64,000 nucleotides of DNA from Eubacteriaceae bacterium Marseille-Q4139 (GCA_018223415.1 JAGTTQ010000001.1:3521365-3585364), one strand, 5' to 3'. Counted from the first letter of the stretch, positions 50,455 through 58,639 are shown. The notes: a model not told the origin generated them from the sequence alone. Program-made: numbers and translations.

Positions 50455-50483
50455 AATATAACACAACCGGCGGCATGGTGCAA
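50455..50483 (-). promoter_or_regulatory. Promoter of the antisense antitoxin RNA
   Basis: On the reverse strand TTGCAC (50483-50478) and TATATT (50460-50455) with a 17-base spacer, pointing toward the toxin gene. Confidence 0.7.
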
Positions 50484-50586
50484 GCGGATTCTTTCTTTTA
50501 ACCGATCTGTCACGTGCAGAATTTCCTTTAGTAAACCAGCGCAGGAGAAGGAAGAAACAGAACATAAGTTCGTAAAGAAAAAACAC

Positions 50587-50615
50587 TTGACACCCGCCCT
50601 GTTTTATAGTATGAT
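50587..50615 (+). promoter_or_regulatory. Sigma-A promoter of ylxM-ffh
   Basis: TTGACA (50587-50592) and TATGAT (50610-50615) with a 17-base spacer, 18 bases before the ylxM ATG. Confidence 0.8.
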
Positions 50616-50632
50616 TACGCAGGTGATCGGAA

Positions 50633-50974
50633 ATGGAAAAAATTGTGGAACAGGGGCTTTTGTATGATTTTTACGGTGAGCTCCTGACCGAGCATCAGAG
50701 GCACATCTATGAGGATGTGGTCTTCAATGACATGTCCCTAAGCGAAATCGCCGAGGAACAGGGGATCAGCAGGCAGGGGGTTCATGACCTGGTGAAGCGC
50801 TGTGACAGGATTCTTGGCGGCTACGAGGAAAAGCTCGGGCTTGTTGACAAGTTCAACAGGACGAAGAAAATGGTCGAGGAAATCAGGACGCTGGCCGGTG
50901 CTTATAAGGAAACCGGCGATATGAGCCTGATCGACCGCATCGAAGAGATTTCCGGGGAAATCGGACAGCTTTGA
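50633..50974 (+). CDS. ylxM: YlxM family DNA-binding protein
   Basis: A 113-residue protein with a sigma-factor region-4-like helix-turn-helix: LTEHQRHIYEDVVFNDMSLS then EIAEEQGISRQGVHDLVKR. YlxM is encoded before ffh in most Firmicutes and is linked to SRP function, though its role is still unclear. AGGTGA lies before the start. It is 18 bases from ffh and shares the promoter at 50587. Confidence 0.93.
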   Translation: MEKIVEQGLLYDFYGELLTEHQRHIYEDVVFNDMSLSEIAEEQGISRQGVHDLVKRCDRILGGYEEKLGLVDKFNRTKKMVEEIRTLAGAYKETGDMSLIDRIEEISGEIGQL

Positions 50975-50992
50975 CATTGAAGGAGAGATTGC

Positions 50993-52348
50993 ATGGCATT
51001 TGAGAGTTTGGCCGATAAGCTTCAGAACGTCTTTAAGAATTTAAGAGGCAAGGGCCGCCTTACGGAAGCCGATGTGAAGACAGCCTTAAAGGAAGTCAAG
51101 ATGGCGCTTCTCGAGGCGGACGTAAGCTTTAAGGTTGTAAAGCAGTTTATAAGCTCTGTCCAGGAGCGGGCCGTCGGCCAGGATGTGCTGACAAGCCTGA
51201 CGCCGGGGCAGATGGTCATAAAAATCGTAAACGAAGAGCTTGTGAAGCTCATGGGCTCCGAGACGACAGAAATCGCCTTAAAGCCCCAGAGCGAGATTAC
51301 GGTCATCATGATGATTGGTCTCCAGGGCGCCGGCAAGACGACGACGACGGCGAAGTTAGCCGGAAAGTTTAAGGCCAAGGGCAGGAAGCCGCTTCTTGCG
51401 GCCTGCGATATCTACCGCCCGGCGGCTATCAAGCAGCTTCAGGTCAACGGCGAGAAGGTGGGCGTGCCGGTGTTCTCCATGGGAGACAGCCAGAGCCCGG
51501 TCAATATCGCCAAAGCGGCCATTGAGCATGCGAAAAAAGAGGGCATGAACCTGGTGTTCCTCGATACGGCCGGACGTCTCCAGATTGATGAATCCATGAT
51601 GGATGAACTGGTGGACATCAAGGCGGCCGTGACGGTGGATCAGACGATCCTCGTGGTGGACGCCATGACGGGCCAGGATGCCGTCAATGTGGCCGGTACC
51701 TTCAATGAGAAAATCGGCGTCGACGGCGTGATTTTAACGAAGCTGGACGGCGACACGAGAGGCGGCGCGGCGCTTTCCATCCGCGCAGTGACGGGGCGGC
51801 CAATTCTGTACGTCGGTATGGGAGAGAAGCTTTCCGATTTGGAACAGTTTTATCCTGACCGGATGGCCTCAAGGATTCTTGGAATGGGAGATATCCTGTC
51901 CTTGATCGAAAAGGCTGAATTCGATGTCAGCGAGGAAAAGGCCAAAGAGATGAGCCAGAAGCTCCGGAAGGCCGAGTTTGATTTCAATGATTTCCTGGAT
52001 CAGATGCGCCAGATCAAAAAGATGGGCGGCATGGCGAGTATCTTAACGATGATGCCCGGCATGAACCAGATGAAGGGAAATCTTGATATAGATGAAAAGT
52101 CCATGGATCGGGTGGAAGCCATTATCCTGTCCATGACGAAAGAGGAACGCACCAATCCGTCTCTTTTGAACCCCTCGAGAAAGCAGAGGATCGCAAAGGG
52201 CGCCGGCGTCGATATCGCCGAAGTCAACCGGATCGTCAAGCAGTTCGAGCAGTCGAAGAAGCTCATGAAACAGCTTCCCGGCATGATGGGCGGAAAGAGA
52301 AGGGGCGGCCTCGGCGGAATGATGGGCAAGTTTAAGCTCCCGTTCTAG
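50993..52348 (+). CDS. ffh: Signal recognition particle protein Ffh
   Basis: A 451-residue SRP GTPase. The N domain (1-90) is followed by the G domain with GLQGAGKTTTTAKLA, DIYRPAAIKQL, DTAGRLQ and TKLDGDTRGGAALS. The methionine-rich M domain (about 325-451) ends in a GMMGGKRRGGLGGMMGKF tail. It binds 4.5S RNA and signal peptides and docks with FtsY. AAGGAGAG precedes the start. Certain. Confidence 0.98.
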   Translation: MAFESLADKLQNVFKNLRGKGRLTEADVKTALKEVKMALLEADVSFKVVKQFISSVQERAVGQDVLTSLTPGQMVIKIVNEELVKLMGSETTEIALKPQSEITVIMMIGLQGAGKTTTTAKLAGKFKAKGRKPLLAACDIYRPAAIKQLQVNGEKVGVPVFSMGDSQSPVNIAKAAIEHAKKEGMNLVFLDTAGRLQIDESMMDELVDIKAAVTVDQTILVVDAMTGQDAVNVAGTFNEKIGVDGVILTKLDGDTRGGAALSIRAVTGRPILYVGMGEKLSDLEQFYPDRMASRILGMGDILSLIEKAEFDVSEEKAKEMSQKLRKAEFDFNDFLDQMRQIKKMGGMASILTMMPGMNQMKGNLDIDEKSMDRVEAIILSMTKEERTNPSLLNPSRKQRIAKGAGVDIAEVNRIVKQFEQSKKLMKQLPGMMGGKRRGGLGGMMGKFKLPF

Positions 52349-52416
52349 CCGCAAAATGAAGACAGCAATGCATTCCGCATGCTTATAGAAACAGATTCCA
52401 AGGAGGTGAAAATAAC

Positions 52417-52662
52417 ATGGCAGTAAAGATGAGACTTAGAAGAATGGGTCAGAAAAAGGCTCCTTTTTATAGAATTGTCGTTGCTGATTCCCGTTCCCCG
52501 AGAGATGGAAGATTCATCGAGGAGGTTGGATACTACGATCCGAACTGTGAGCCGAGCGTAGTGAAGTTCAACGAGGAAGCAGCAAAAAAGTGGTTATCCA
52601 CAGGTGCTCAGCCGACAGAGACAGTTGGCAAGCTTTTAAAAGTAGCCGGCATCATCCAGTAA
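52417..52662 (+). CDS. rpsP: 30S ribosomal protein S16
   Basis: An 81-residue protein starting MAVKMRLRRMGQKKAPFYRI, the S16 signature, with RDGRFIEEVGYYDPN. It is a small-subunit assembly protein. A strong AAGGAGGTG precedes the ATG. It is followed by khpA, rimM and trmD, the normal order. Certain. Confidence 0.98.
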   Translation: MAVKMRLRRMGQKKAPFYRIVVADSRSPRDGRFIEEVGYYDPNCEPSVVKFNEEAAKKWLSTGAQPTETVGKLLKVAGIIQ

Positions 52663-52677
52663 TGCGAGGTGTGATTG

Positions 52678-52905
52678 ATGAAAGAATTGGTCGAAGTGAT
52701 TGCTAAAGCACTGGTTGATAATCCAGACGAGGTTGTGGTTACGGAAACGGAGAAGGAAGACGAGATTATTGTCGAGCTGAAGGTTGCCTCCGGCGATATG
52801 GGAAAGGTAATCGGAAAGCAGGGCAGAATCGCCAAAGCGATCCGTTCCGTCGTAAAGGCCGCATCCTCCAAGATGGAAAAGAAAGTTATTGTTGAAATTC
52901 AGTAA
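52678..52905 (+). CDS. khpA: KH-domain RNA-binding protein KhpA
   Basis: A 75-residue single-KH protein, MKELVEVIAKALVDNPDEV with the GxxG loop in GKVIGKQGRIAKAIRSVVK. With KhpB it binds many RNAs and affects cell division and elongation in Gram-positives. The ATG at 52678 is preferred to a TTG one codon earlier. It lies 15 bases after rpsP and is followed by a terminator-like hairpin. Confidence 0.95.
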   Translation: MKELVEVIAKALVDNPDEVVVTETEKEDEIIVELKVASGDMGKVIGKQGRIAKAIRSVVKAASSKMEKKVIVEIQ

Positions 52906-52908
52906 CGC

Positions 52909-52950
52909 AGAGGGCTGTAATCAGAGTTCACTTTGATTGCGGCTCTTTTT
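52909..52950 (+). terminator. Hairpin terminator between khpA and rimM
   Basis: AGAGGGCTGTAATCA (from 52909) pairs imperfectly with TGATTGCGGCTCT, followed by TTTTT. The first bases of the rimM ribosome site follow soon after, so part of the transcription probably reads through. Confidence 0.7.
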
Positions 52951-52968
52951 CTGATAAAGGAGAATTTG

Positions 52969-53481
52969 ATGGAACAGCTTCTCAGGGTGGGCGTCGTGAC
53001 GACGACCCATGGCGTCCGCGGGGAGGTCAAGGTTTTCCCGACTACCGACGACGCGGAACGCTTTAAAAAACTGAAATCCGTGATCCTGGATCTTGGAAGG
53101 GAGAAACGGACGCTGGAGATCGAGCAGGTTCGTTTCTTTAAGAACCTGGTAATTTTGAAATTTAAAGGGCTCGATTCCATGAACGACGTGGAGGGCTTCC
53201 GGAAAAAGGATCTCCTCGTGACGAGGGAGCAGGCAGTGGAGCTTTCGGAGGATGAATATTTCATTGCGGATCTCATCGGCCTTTCGGTTGTGGATGAAGA
53301 CGGGGAGCGGCTCGGGACGCTCTCGGACGTGCTCCAGACCGGCGCCAACGATGTGTATGTGGTGAAGACGGAGGCGGGAAAGGAGCTTCTGCTTCCAGCC
53401 ATCGGCGAATGCGTTTTGAAGGTGGATCTTGCAGCCCAGGAAATGACCGTTCATGTGATGGACGGCCTTCTGGATCTTTAA
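52969..53481 (+). CDS. rimM: 16S rRNA processing protein RimM
   Basis: A 170-residue RimM. The N-terminal domain begins MEQLLRVGVVTTTHGVRGEV with the THGVRGE signature; the C-terminal PRC-barrel-like domain includes GANDVYVVKTEAGKELLLPA. It assists 30S head assembly and binds S19. The ATG at 52969 has AAAGGAG; the frame extends upstream into the terminator, which is not used. It lies 13 bases before trmD. Confidence 0.95.
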   Translation: MEQLLRVGVVTTTHGVRGEVKVFPTTDDAERFKKLKSVILDLGREKRTLEIEQVRFFKNLVILKFKGLDSMNDVEGFRKKDLLVTREQAVELSEDEYFIADLIGLSVVDEDGERLGTLSDVLQTGANDVYVVKTEAGKELLLPAIGECVLKVDLAAQEMTVHVMDGLLDL

Positions 53482-53494
53482 GCGGAGGTACGGG

Positions 53495-54268
53495 ATGAAT
53501 TTTCATGTTCTGACTTTATTTCCCGAGATGGTGACAAACGGATTAAACACCAGCATTCTGGGGCGGGCGGCCTCCAAGGGGCTTTTGTCTTTTGAGGCTG
53601 TCAATATCCGGGATTATACGCTGGAGCGCCATGGGCAGGTAGATGATTATCCTTACGGCGGCGGCGCAGGCATGGTGATGCAGGCGGAGCCCATCTACCG
53701 GGCTTACGAGGTGCTCTGCGGGCGGATCGGAAAGCGGCCGCGGGTCGTCTACATGACGCCCCAGGGCCGCGTGTTCAACCAGAAAATCGCAGAGGAGCTG
53801 TCAAAAGAGGAAGAGCTTGTGTTTCTCTGCGGCCATTACGAGGGCGTTGACGAGCGGGTTCTGGATATGATCGTGACGGATTCTCTGTCGGCCGGGGACT
53901 ATGTGCTGACCGGCGGAGAGCTTCCGGCCATGATGATGATCGACTGTATTTCCAGGCTGATCCCCGGCGTTTTAAATAACGGCGATTCGGCGGAGTTTGA
54001 GTCTTTCCATGACAATCTTCTGGAATATCCCCAGTACACCAGGCCAGAGGAGTTCATGGGGAGAAAGGTTCCGGAAATCCTGCTTTCCGGCCATCATGCC
54101 AACATTGACAAATGGCGCAGGGAGCAGTCGATTATCCGCACGCTCGAGAGGCGGCCGGAGCTCCTTTCGGAGGCGGAGCTTTCCAAAAAAGAGCGGGCAT
54201 TTTTAGAAAAGCTTCTGGAGGAGAGACGGCAGGAAGAGACGGCCCAGGAGAAGGAAAATTTGCCGTAA
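53495..54268 (+). CDS. trmD: tRNA (guanine-N1-)-methyltransferase TrmD
   Basis: A 257-residue SPOUT methyltransferase. It starts MNFHVLTLFPEMV and contains DDYPYGGGAGMVMQ, the knot motif FLCGHYEGVDERV and DYVLTGGELPAM. It methylates G37 of tRNAs to prevent frameshifts. GCGGAGG precedes the ATG. The C-terminus has a short Glu/Gln-rich extension. Certain. Confidence 0.97.
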   Translation: MNFHVLTLFPEMVTNGLNTSILGRAASKGLLSFEAVNIRDYTLERHGQVDDYPYGGGAGMVMQAEPIYRAYEVLCGRIGKRPRVVYMTPQGRVFNQKIAEELSKEEELVFLCGHYEGVDERVLDMIVTDSLSAGDYVLTGGELPAMMMIDCISRLIPGVLNNGDSAEFESFHDNLLEYPQYTRPEEFMGRKVPEILLSGHHANIDKWRREQSIIRTLERRPELLSEAELSKKERAFLEKLLEERRQEETAQEKENLP

Positions 54269-54274
54269 TTGGGC

Positions 54275-54304
54275 TTGACTTTTTTAAGGCCCTTATGCTA
54301 TAAT
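54275..54304 (+). promoter_or_regulatory. Sigma-A promoter and leader of rplS
   Basis: TTGACT (54275-54280) and TATAAT (54299-54304) with an 18-base spacer. The leader of about 75 bases (54312-54388) precedes L19 and may hold the L19-type leader element known in Firmicutes; I cannot confirm its structure by eye. Confidence 0.75.
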
Positions 54305-54388
54305 TTTAACTCGTGAAACAAGAGATGTTCCTCTGCCGCCTGATTTTGCGGGTAAGAACGTCGACTATATCAAGGAGGTTCATGAAAC

Positions 54389-54736
54389 ATGAACGATATT
54401 ATTAAGAATATTGAAGCTGCTCAGTTAAAAGAGACTGTTCCGAGCTTCAACGTAGGCGATACCGTTAAGGTATATGCAAAGATCAAGGAAGGCAACCGCG
54501 AGAGAATCCAGGTATTTGAAGGAACTGTCATCAAGAGACAGAACGGCGGCGTAAGAGAAACCTTCACCGTAAGAAAGAATTCCAACGGTATCGGCGTTGA
54601 GAAGACCTGGCCGCTTCACTCCCCGTCCGTAGAGAACGTGGAAGTCGTAAGAAGAGGTAAGGTAAGACGTGCGAAACTCTACTACTTAAGAGACCGCGTC
54701 GGCAAGGCTGCTAAGGTAAAAGAACTGGTTAAGTAA
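54389..54736 (+). CDS. rplS: 50S ribosomal protein L19
   Basis: A 115-residue protein with FNVGDTVKVYAKIKEGNRER, IQVFEGTVIKRQNGGVRETF and the C-terminal RRGKVRRAKLYYLRDRVGKA, all typical of L19 at the subunit interface. The start at 54389 is used; an ATG seven bases earlier is out of frame. AAGGAGG lies upstream. It has its own promoter and terminator. Certain. Confidence 0.98.
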   Translation: MNDIIKNIEAAQLKETVPSFNVGDTVKVYAKIKEGNRERIQVFEGTVIKRQNGGVRETFTVRKNSNGIGVEKTWPLHSPSVENVEVVRRGKVRRAKLYYLRDRVGKAAKVKELVK

Positions 54737-54751
54737 TTGATCTGGCGGATT

Positions 54752-54782
54752 CAAGGGACAATGCAAATTGTCCCTTGTTCTA
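54752..54782 (+). terminator. Intrinsic terminator after rplS
   Basis: CAAGGGACAAT (54752-54762), GCAA loop, ATTGTCCCTTG (54767-54777), then TTCTATATA. A perfect 11-base stem. Confidence 0.85.
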
Positions 54783-54831
54783 TATATACGCATGCAACAG
54801 GCCGGCACAGACCGGCGAAGGAGTGTTTGAA

Positions 54832-55362
54832 TTGGAGCAGAATCGGATCCATCTCGTCGTGAACTGGATCGTGGACATTGTTGTGATGATTGTGCTGGCC
54901 TGCTATACGGTCTATGCCTTCGGCGGCCGGGCGGCAGTGAACGGGCATTCCATGGAGCCGGTGCTGGCTTCGGGGGATGTGGTTCTTTTAAACCGCCTGG
55001 CGTATGACCTGGGAAAGCCGGATCGGTTTGACATTATCGCGTTCCGGCAGGGCGATTCGGCCGTGAGCATCAAGCGTGTCATCGGCCTTCCTGGCGAGAC
55101 GGTTCAGATCCGGGATCAGGCCGTGTACATCAACGGCGAGCGCCTGGAGGCGGAGAGCGGTCTGGAAGCCGTCTCCATCGCAGGCGCGGCGGAGTTCCCT
55201 GTGGAACTTTCGGAAAACGAATATTTTGTTTTGGGCGACAATCGGGATTCCAGCGAGGACAGCCGGTTTTCCGGGACGGGAAATGTGAAGCGAGAGCAGA
55301 TTTTAGGAAAGGTCTGGCTCCGACTGGAACCCTTTTCGGAATTCGGGCTGATCCATTCTTAG
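54832..55362 (+). CDS. lepB: Signal peptidase I
   Basis: A 176-residue membrane peptidase with one N-terminal helix (about 8-30). The catalytic Ser40 is in NGHSMEPVLASGDV and Lys81 in SIKRVIGLPGE; YFVLGDNRDSSEDSR is the family box D/E. It cleaves signal peptides outside the membrane. The start is probably TTG at 54832, because GAAGGAG lies eight bases upstream; no suitable ATG exists, and codons further up run into the rplS terminator. It is 10 bases before rbgA. Confidence 0.93.
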   Translation: MEQNRIHLVVNWIVDIVVMIVLACYTVYAFGGRAAVNGHSMEPVLASGDVVLLNRLAYDLGKPDRFDIIAFRQGDSAVSIKRVIGLPGETVQIRDQAVYINGERLEAESGLEAVSIAGAAEFPVELSENEYFVLGDNRDSSEDSRFSGTGNVKREQILGKVWLRLEPFSEFGLIHS

Positions 55363-55372
55363 GAGGAAATTT

Positions 55373-56239
55373 ATGCATATACAGTGGTATCCGGGACATA
55401 TGACAAAGGCGGTCCGCGCCATGAAGGAAGATATCCGGCTTGTGGATCTGATTATTGAGCTGGTGGATGCCAGGGCTCCCATGTCCAGCCGGAATCCGGA
55501 TATTGATGAGCTTGGAAAGGGGAAGGGACGCCTGATCCTTTTAAATAAATCTGACCTGGCAGACGAGGCGGGAAATGAGGCATGGAGCCGGTATTTTAAG
55601 GAGCTTGGCTTTGAGGTCTTAAAAATCGACGCCCGCGCCAAGGGGACGTTAAAGCAGATCAGCCAGGCTGTCCAGGCGGCCTGCCGGGAAAAAATCGAGA
55701 GGGACAGGAAGCGTGGAATTTTAAACCGTCCCGTCCGCGCCATGGTGGCCGGCATTCCCAACGTGGGAAAGTCCACGTTTATCAACAGCCTGGCGGGAAG
55801 AGCCTGCGCGAAAACCGGGAACAAGCCGGGCGTGACGAAGGGGAACCAGTGGATCCGCTTAAATAAGCAGGTGGAGCTTCTCGACACGCCGGGAATTTTG
55901 TGGCCGAAGTTTGAGGATCAGGCCGTGGGTCTGAAACTGGCGTTTCTCGGTTCCATCAACGAGGAGATCTTAAACAAGGAAGAGCTGGCATGTGAGCTGA
56001 TTGCATGGCTTTCCGGGCGGAATCCCGGCCTTCTGGCGGAAAAATACGGCCTTCCGGATGAAAACGGCGCCCCGGCTGAGGTCCTTGGCGATATTGCAGA
56101 GGCGCGCTCCTGCTTAAAAAAAGGCGGGGAGTTCGACACGGAACGGGCGGCAAGGCTGCTTTTGGAGGATTTTAAAAACGGGAAGCTGGGGCGGATTACG
56201 CTGGAGTTCCCGGAGGAATACAAAAAGGCGGATGAGTAG
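55373..56239 (+). CDS. rbgA: Ribosome biogenesis GTPase RbgA (YlqF)
   Basis: A 288-residue circularly permuted GTPase: G4 (LLNKSDLAD) precedes G1 (GIPNVGKSTFINSLAG) and G3 (DTPGILWP). It starts MHIQWYPGHMTKAVRAM, the RbgA hallmark. A C-terminal helical domain (about 215-288) binds the large subunit. It is needed for late 50S assembly (L16 and others). TAGGAGG precedes the start. It lies three bases before rnhB. Certain. Confidence 0.97.
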   Translation: MHIQWYPGHMTKAVRAMKEDIRLVDLIIELVDARAPMSSRNPDIDELGKGKGRLILLNKSDLADEAGNEAWSRYFKELGFEVLKIDARAKGTLKQISQAVQAACREKIERDRKRGILNRPVRAMVAGIPNVGKSTFINSLAGRACAKTGNKPGVTKGNQWIRLNKQVELLDTPGILWPKFEDQAVGLKLAFLGSINEEILNKEELACELIAWLSGRNPGLLAEKYGLPDENGAPAEVLGDIAEARSCLKKGGEFDTERAARLLLEDFKNGKLGRITLEFPEEYKKADE

Positions 56240-56242
56240 GCA

Positions 56243-56890
56243 ATGGGAAGGACACTGAAGGGAGAACGGCTGGAAAAAGAGCTTTTAAGGCTTGACGCCA
56301 TGAAGGAATTTGAGCGGGAATATGAGGGCTTTGGCCTTGTCTGCGGCATCGACGAGGCGGGGAGAGGGCCCCTGGCCGGGCCGGTGGTTGCCGGGGCGGC
56401 CATACTTCCTGCCGACTGCACAATCCTTTATTTAAACGATTCCAAGAAGCTTTCGGAAAAGCGGAGAGAGGAACTGTTTCTGGAGATTCAGGAAAAGGCC
56501 GTGGCCTGGAGCACCGGCATGGCCTCCCCGGAGCGGATTGACGAAATCAATATCTTAAACGCCACGTATGAGGCCATGCGGGAGGCCATCGAAGGGCTTT
56601 CCGTACAGCCGCAGGTGCTTTTAAACGATGCGGTGACGATTCCAGACATTGCGCTGCGCCAGGTGCCGATCATCAAAGGCGACGCCAAAAGCGTGTCCAT
56701 TGCGGCGGCCAGCATCTTAGCTAAGGTGACGAGGGATCATATGATGGCGGAGTATGCGAAGCTCTACCCCGAGTACGGCTTTGAAAAGCACAAGGGGTAC
56801 GGAACGGCGGCGCATATTGCGGCTTTAAGGGAGTTTGGGCCGTGCCCGATCCACCGAAAGAGCTTTATCAAAAATTTCGTTTCCGAGTAA
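56243..56890 (+). CDS. rnhB: Ribonuclease HII
   Basis: A 215-residue RNase HII. The motifs are CGIDEAGRGPLAGPVVAGA (first catalytic Asp/Glu), YLNDSKKLSEKRRE and KGDAKSVSIAAASILAKVTR. It removes ribonucleotides from DNA-RNA hybrids. It follows rbgA directly, the usual order. Certain. Confidence 0.97.
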   Translation: MGRTLKGERLEKELLRLDAMKEFEREYEGFGLVCGIDEAGRGPLAGPVVAGAAILPADCTILYLNDSKKLSEKRREELFLEIQEKAVAWSTGMASPERIDEINILNATYEAMREAIEGLSVQPQVLLNDAVTIPDIALRQVPIIKGDAKSVSIAAASILAKVTRDHMMAEYAKLYPEYGFEKHKGYGTAAHIAALREFGPCPIHRKSFIKNFVSE

Positions 56891-56905
56891 GCCGAAAGAG
56901 GGAAA

Positions 56906-57253
56906 ATGGGGTACAATAACAGGGAAACCGGAAGCCGTTACGAGAGAGAAATCGCCGCGTATCTGGAAAAGCGCGGGTTTGTGATTCTTGAAAAAAATTA
57001 CAGGTGCCGGAGCGGGGAGATCGACCTGATTGCAAGGGACGGACGGTACCTTGTGTTTATTGAGGTCAAATACCGGAAAAGCGGCGCGGCCGGTACGGCC
57101 CTGGAAGCCATTTCGCCGAAAAAGGTTTTGAAGGTCAGGCAGACCGCAGCTTACTATCTCTATGAAAAAGGGCTTCCCGAGGACACGCCCTGCCGGTTTG
57201 ATGCGGCGGGAGTTGACGGGGAGACTGTCACGTACAGGAAGGACGCATTTTGA
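56906..57253 (+). CDS. yraN: YraN family protein (UPF0102), endonuclease-like
   Basis: A 115-residue protein of the UPF0102 family with a restriction-endonuclease-like fold: GSRYEREIAAYLEKRGF, then the D-ExK-type site RSGEIDLIARDGRYLVFIEV followed by KYRK. It is widely conserved after rnhB; its function is not settled, though a role in DNA processing is suggested by the fold. It lies 15 bases after rnhB. Family call confident. Confidence 0.93.
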   Translation: MGYNNRETGSRYEREIAAYLEKRGFVILEKNYRCRSGEIDLIARDGRYLVFIEVKYRKSGAAGTALEAISPKKVLKVRQTAAYYLYEKGLPEDTPCRFDAAGVDGETVTYRKDAF

Positions 57254-57267
57254 CCCGGAGGGATTTT

Positions 57268-58125
57268 ATGTATCAGTGGATCCGAAAAGACAACAGCAGC
57301 ACGCCGATGCGTGAGATCACAAGCGCCGGCGTTACATATCTTGCGTTCCCGGCGCTTTTAGAGAGCGGCATGGTGCGCCACGGCTTTTCCACCAGGATGG
57401 GCGGCGTAAGCGAAGGGCCGTATGCCACGATGAATTTTTCCTTTACCCGCGGCGATGACCCGGAGGCCGTGAGGGAAAATTACAGGCGGATGGCAGAAGC
57501 CCTCCGCGTGGACATGGAAAAGATGGTTCTCACCTGGCAGACTCACACGACGAATGTGCGTGTCGTCTCCGAGGAAGACCTTGGGAAGGGGATTATAAAG
57601 GAGCGGGACTACCGGGATGTGGACGGGCTTGTGACGGACATGCCGGACGTTACGCTTGTGACATTTTTTGCCGACTGTGTGCCCTTATATTTTCTGGATA
57701 AGAAGAACCATGCCATCGGGCTTTCCCATTCCGGCTGGCGCGGCACCGTGAAGCGGATGGGCGAAAAGACCCTTGAGACCATGGCGGAGGCCTTCGGGAC
57801 GCGGCCGGAGGATGTGACCGCCTGCATCGGCCCCAGCATCTGCATGGACTGCTACGAGGTCGGCGGCGAGGTCATCGAGGAATTCGCGGCTGAATTTCCG
57901 GAAGCCGTCCATGACCGGCTTTTTTATAAAAAGGAAAATGGGAAGTACATGTTAAATTTATGGGAGGCCAACCGGATTGTCCTCACGGACGCCGGGATCC
58001 GGGAAGAAAATCTTTCTGTGACGGATATCTGCACCCACTGCAACCCGGAGCTTTTGTTCTCCCACAGGCGGAGCCCCGAAAAGCGCGGCAACCTCTGTGC
58101 GTTCCTTTGTTTGAATCGTTCATAA
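57268..58125 (+). CDS. pgeF: Peptidoglycan editing factor PgeF (YlmD/YfiH)
   Basis: A 285-residue multicopper-oxidase-like laccase domain protein. It has GFSTRMGGVSEGPYATMN, the metal residues in TWQTHTT, VTFFADCVPLYFLD, LSHSGWRGTVKRMG and ICTHCNPELLFSHRR. PgeF removes wrong residues (for example serine in place of alanine) from peptidoglycan precursors; the family was earlier called a polyphenol oxidase. The ATG at 57268 has CGGAGGG. It starts 14 bases after yraN. Confidence 0.93.
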   Translation: MYQWIRKDNSSTPMREITSAGVTYLAFPALLESGMVRHGFSTRMGGVSEGPYATMNFSFTRGDDPEAVRENYRRMAEALRVDMEKMVLTWQTHTTNVRVVSEEDLGKGIIKERDYRDVDGLVTDMPDVTLVTFFADCVPLYFLDKKNHAIGLSHSGWRGTVKRMGEKTLETMAEAFGTRPEDVTACIGPSICMDCYEVGGEVIEEFAAEFPEAVHDRLFYKKENGKYMLNLWEANRIVLTDAGIREENLSVTDICTHCNPELLFSHRRSPEKRGNLCAFLCLNRS

Positions 58126-58161
58126 TTTCCTGTTAATGACAAAAAACGAAAAACCTTCTAG

Positions 58162-58189
58162 TGTATATTCTTTTTCTGCGTCCATACTA
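58162..58189 (+). promoter_or_regulatory. Possible forespore (sigma-G/F-like) promoter of the spore protein gene
   Basis: CATACTA (58183-58189) matches the sigma-G -10 consensus. TGTATA (58162-58167) is a partial -35 match but the spacer is 15 rather than 17-18 bases. The location, about 75 bases before a small spore protein gene, fits. Confidence 0.5.
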
Positions 58190-58261
58190 GGAATGTACCA
58201 AGAAGCACCGGAGCAATCACTTGAATCTGACTCCGGTAATACTAAAAAAGGAGGCGTTTTT

Positions 58262-58474
58262 ATGTCTAACACAAACAGTTCTTCCAACCGTGTATCCGTA
58301 CCGGAAGCCAAGGAGGCTATGGACAAGTTCAAAATGGAGGTTGCTACCGAGTTAGGTGTGCCGCTTACCAATGGCTATAATGGGAACCTGACGTCTTACC
58401 AGAACGGCAGCGTCGGCGGCTATATGGTTAAGAAGATGATCGAGGCCCAGGAAAAGCAGATGGCTGGCAAATAA
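58262..58474 (+). CDS. Alpha/beta-type small acid-soluble spore protein
   Basis: A 70-residue SASP. It has the family blocks VPEAKEAMDKFKMEVATELG, with the germination-protease site next to MEVA/ELG, and GNLTSYQNGSVGGYMVKKMI. It coats DNA in the dormant spore and is degraded by GPR at germination. The ATG at 58262 follows AAAGGAGG; upstream in-frame residues are not conserved. It shows that the organism belongs to a spore-forming line. It is followed by a strong terminator. Confidence 0.95.
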   Translation: MSNTNSSSNRVSVPEAKEAMDKFKMEVATELGVPLTNGYNGNLTSYQNGSVGGYMVKKMIEAQEKQMAGK

Positions 58475-58497
58475 AGCATAAAAAGCCATGAAGAAGG

Positions 58498-58531
58498 TCC
58501 CTTTCCGAAGAAATTTCGGAAGGGGATTTTC
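58498..58531 (+). terminator. Intrinsic terminator after the spore protein gene
   Basis: TCCCTTTCCGAA (58498-58509) pairs with TTCGGAAGGGGA (58515-58526), 12 pairs with one G-T, followed by TTTTC. Confidence 0.88.
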
Positions 58532-58579
58532 TATGTCGCGGCCGGCGGGAGAAAGCCGGAAAATTTCGGGAAAAACAGC

Positions 58580-58608
58580 TTGTATCTCAGAGCTTTTGAT
58601 ATTATAAT
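58580..58608 (+). promoter_or_regulatory. Sigma-A promoter of rsmD-coaD
   Basis: TTGTAT (58580-58585) and TATAAT (58603-58608) with a 17-base spacer, 31 bases before the rsmD ATG. Confidence 0.8.
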
Positions 58609-58639
58609 GAAACAGAAACAGCGTCAGAAAGGAATGCCT

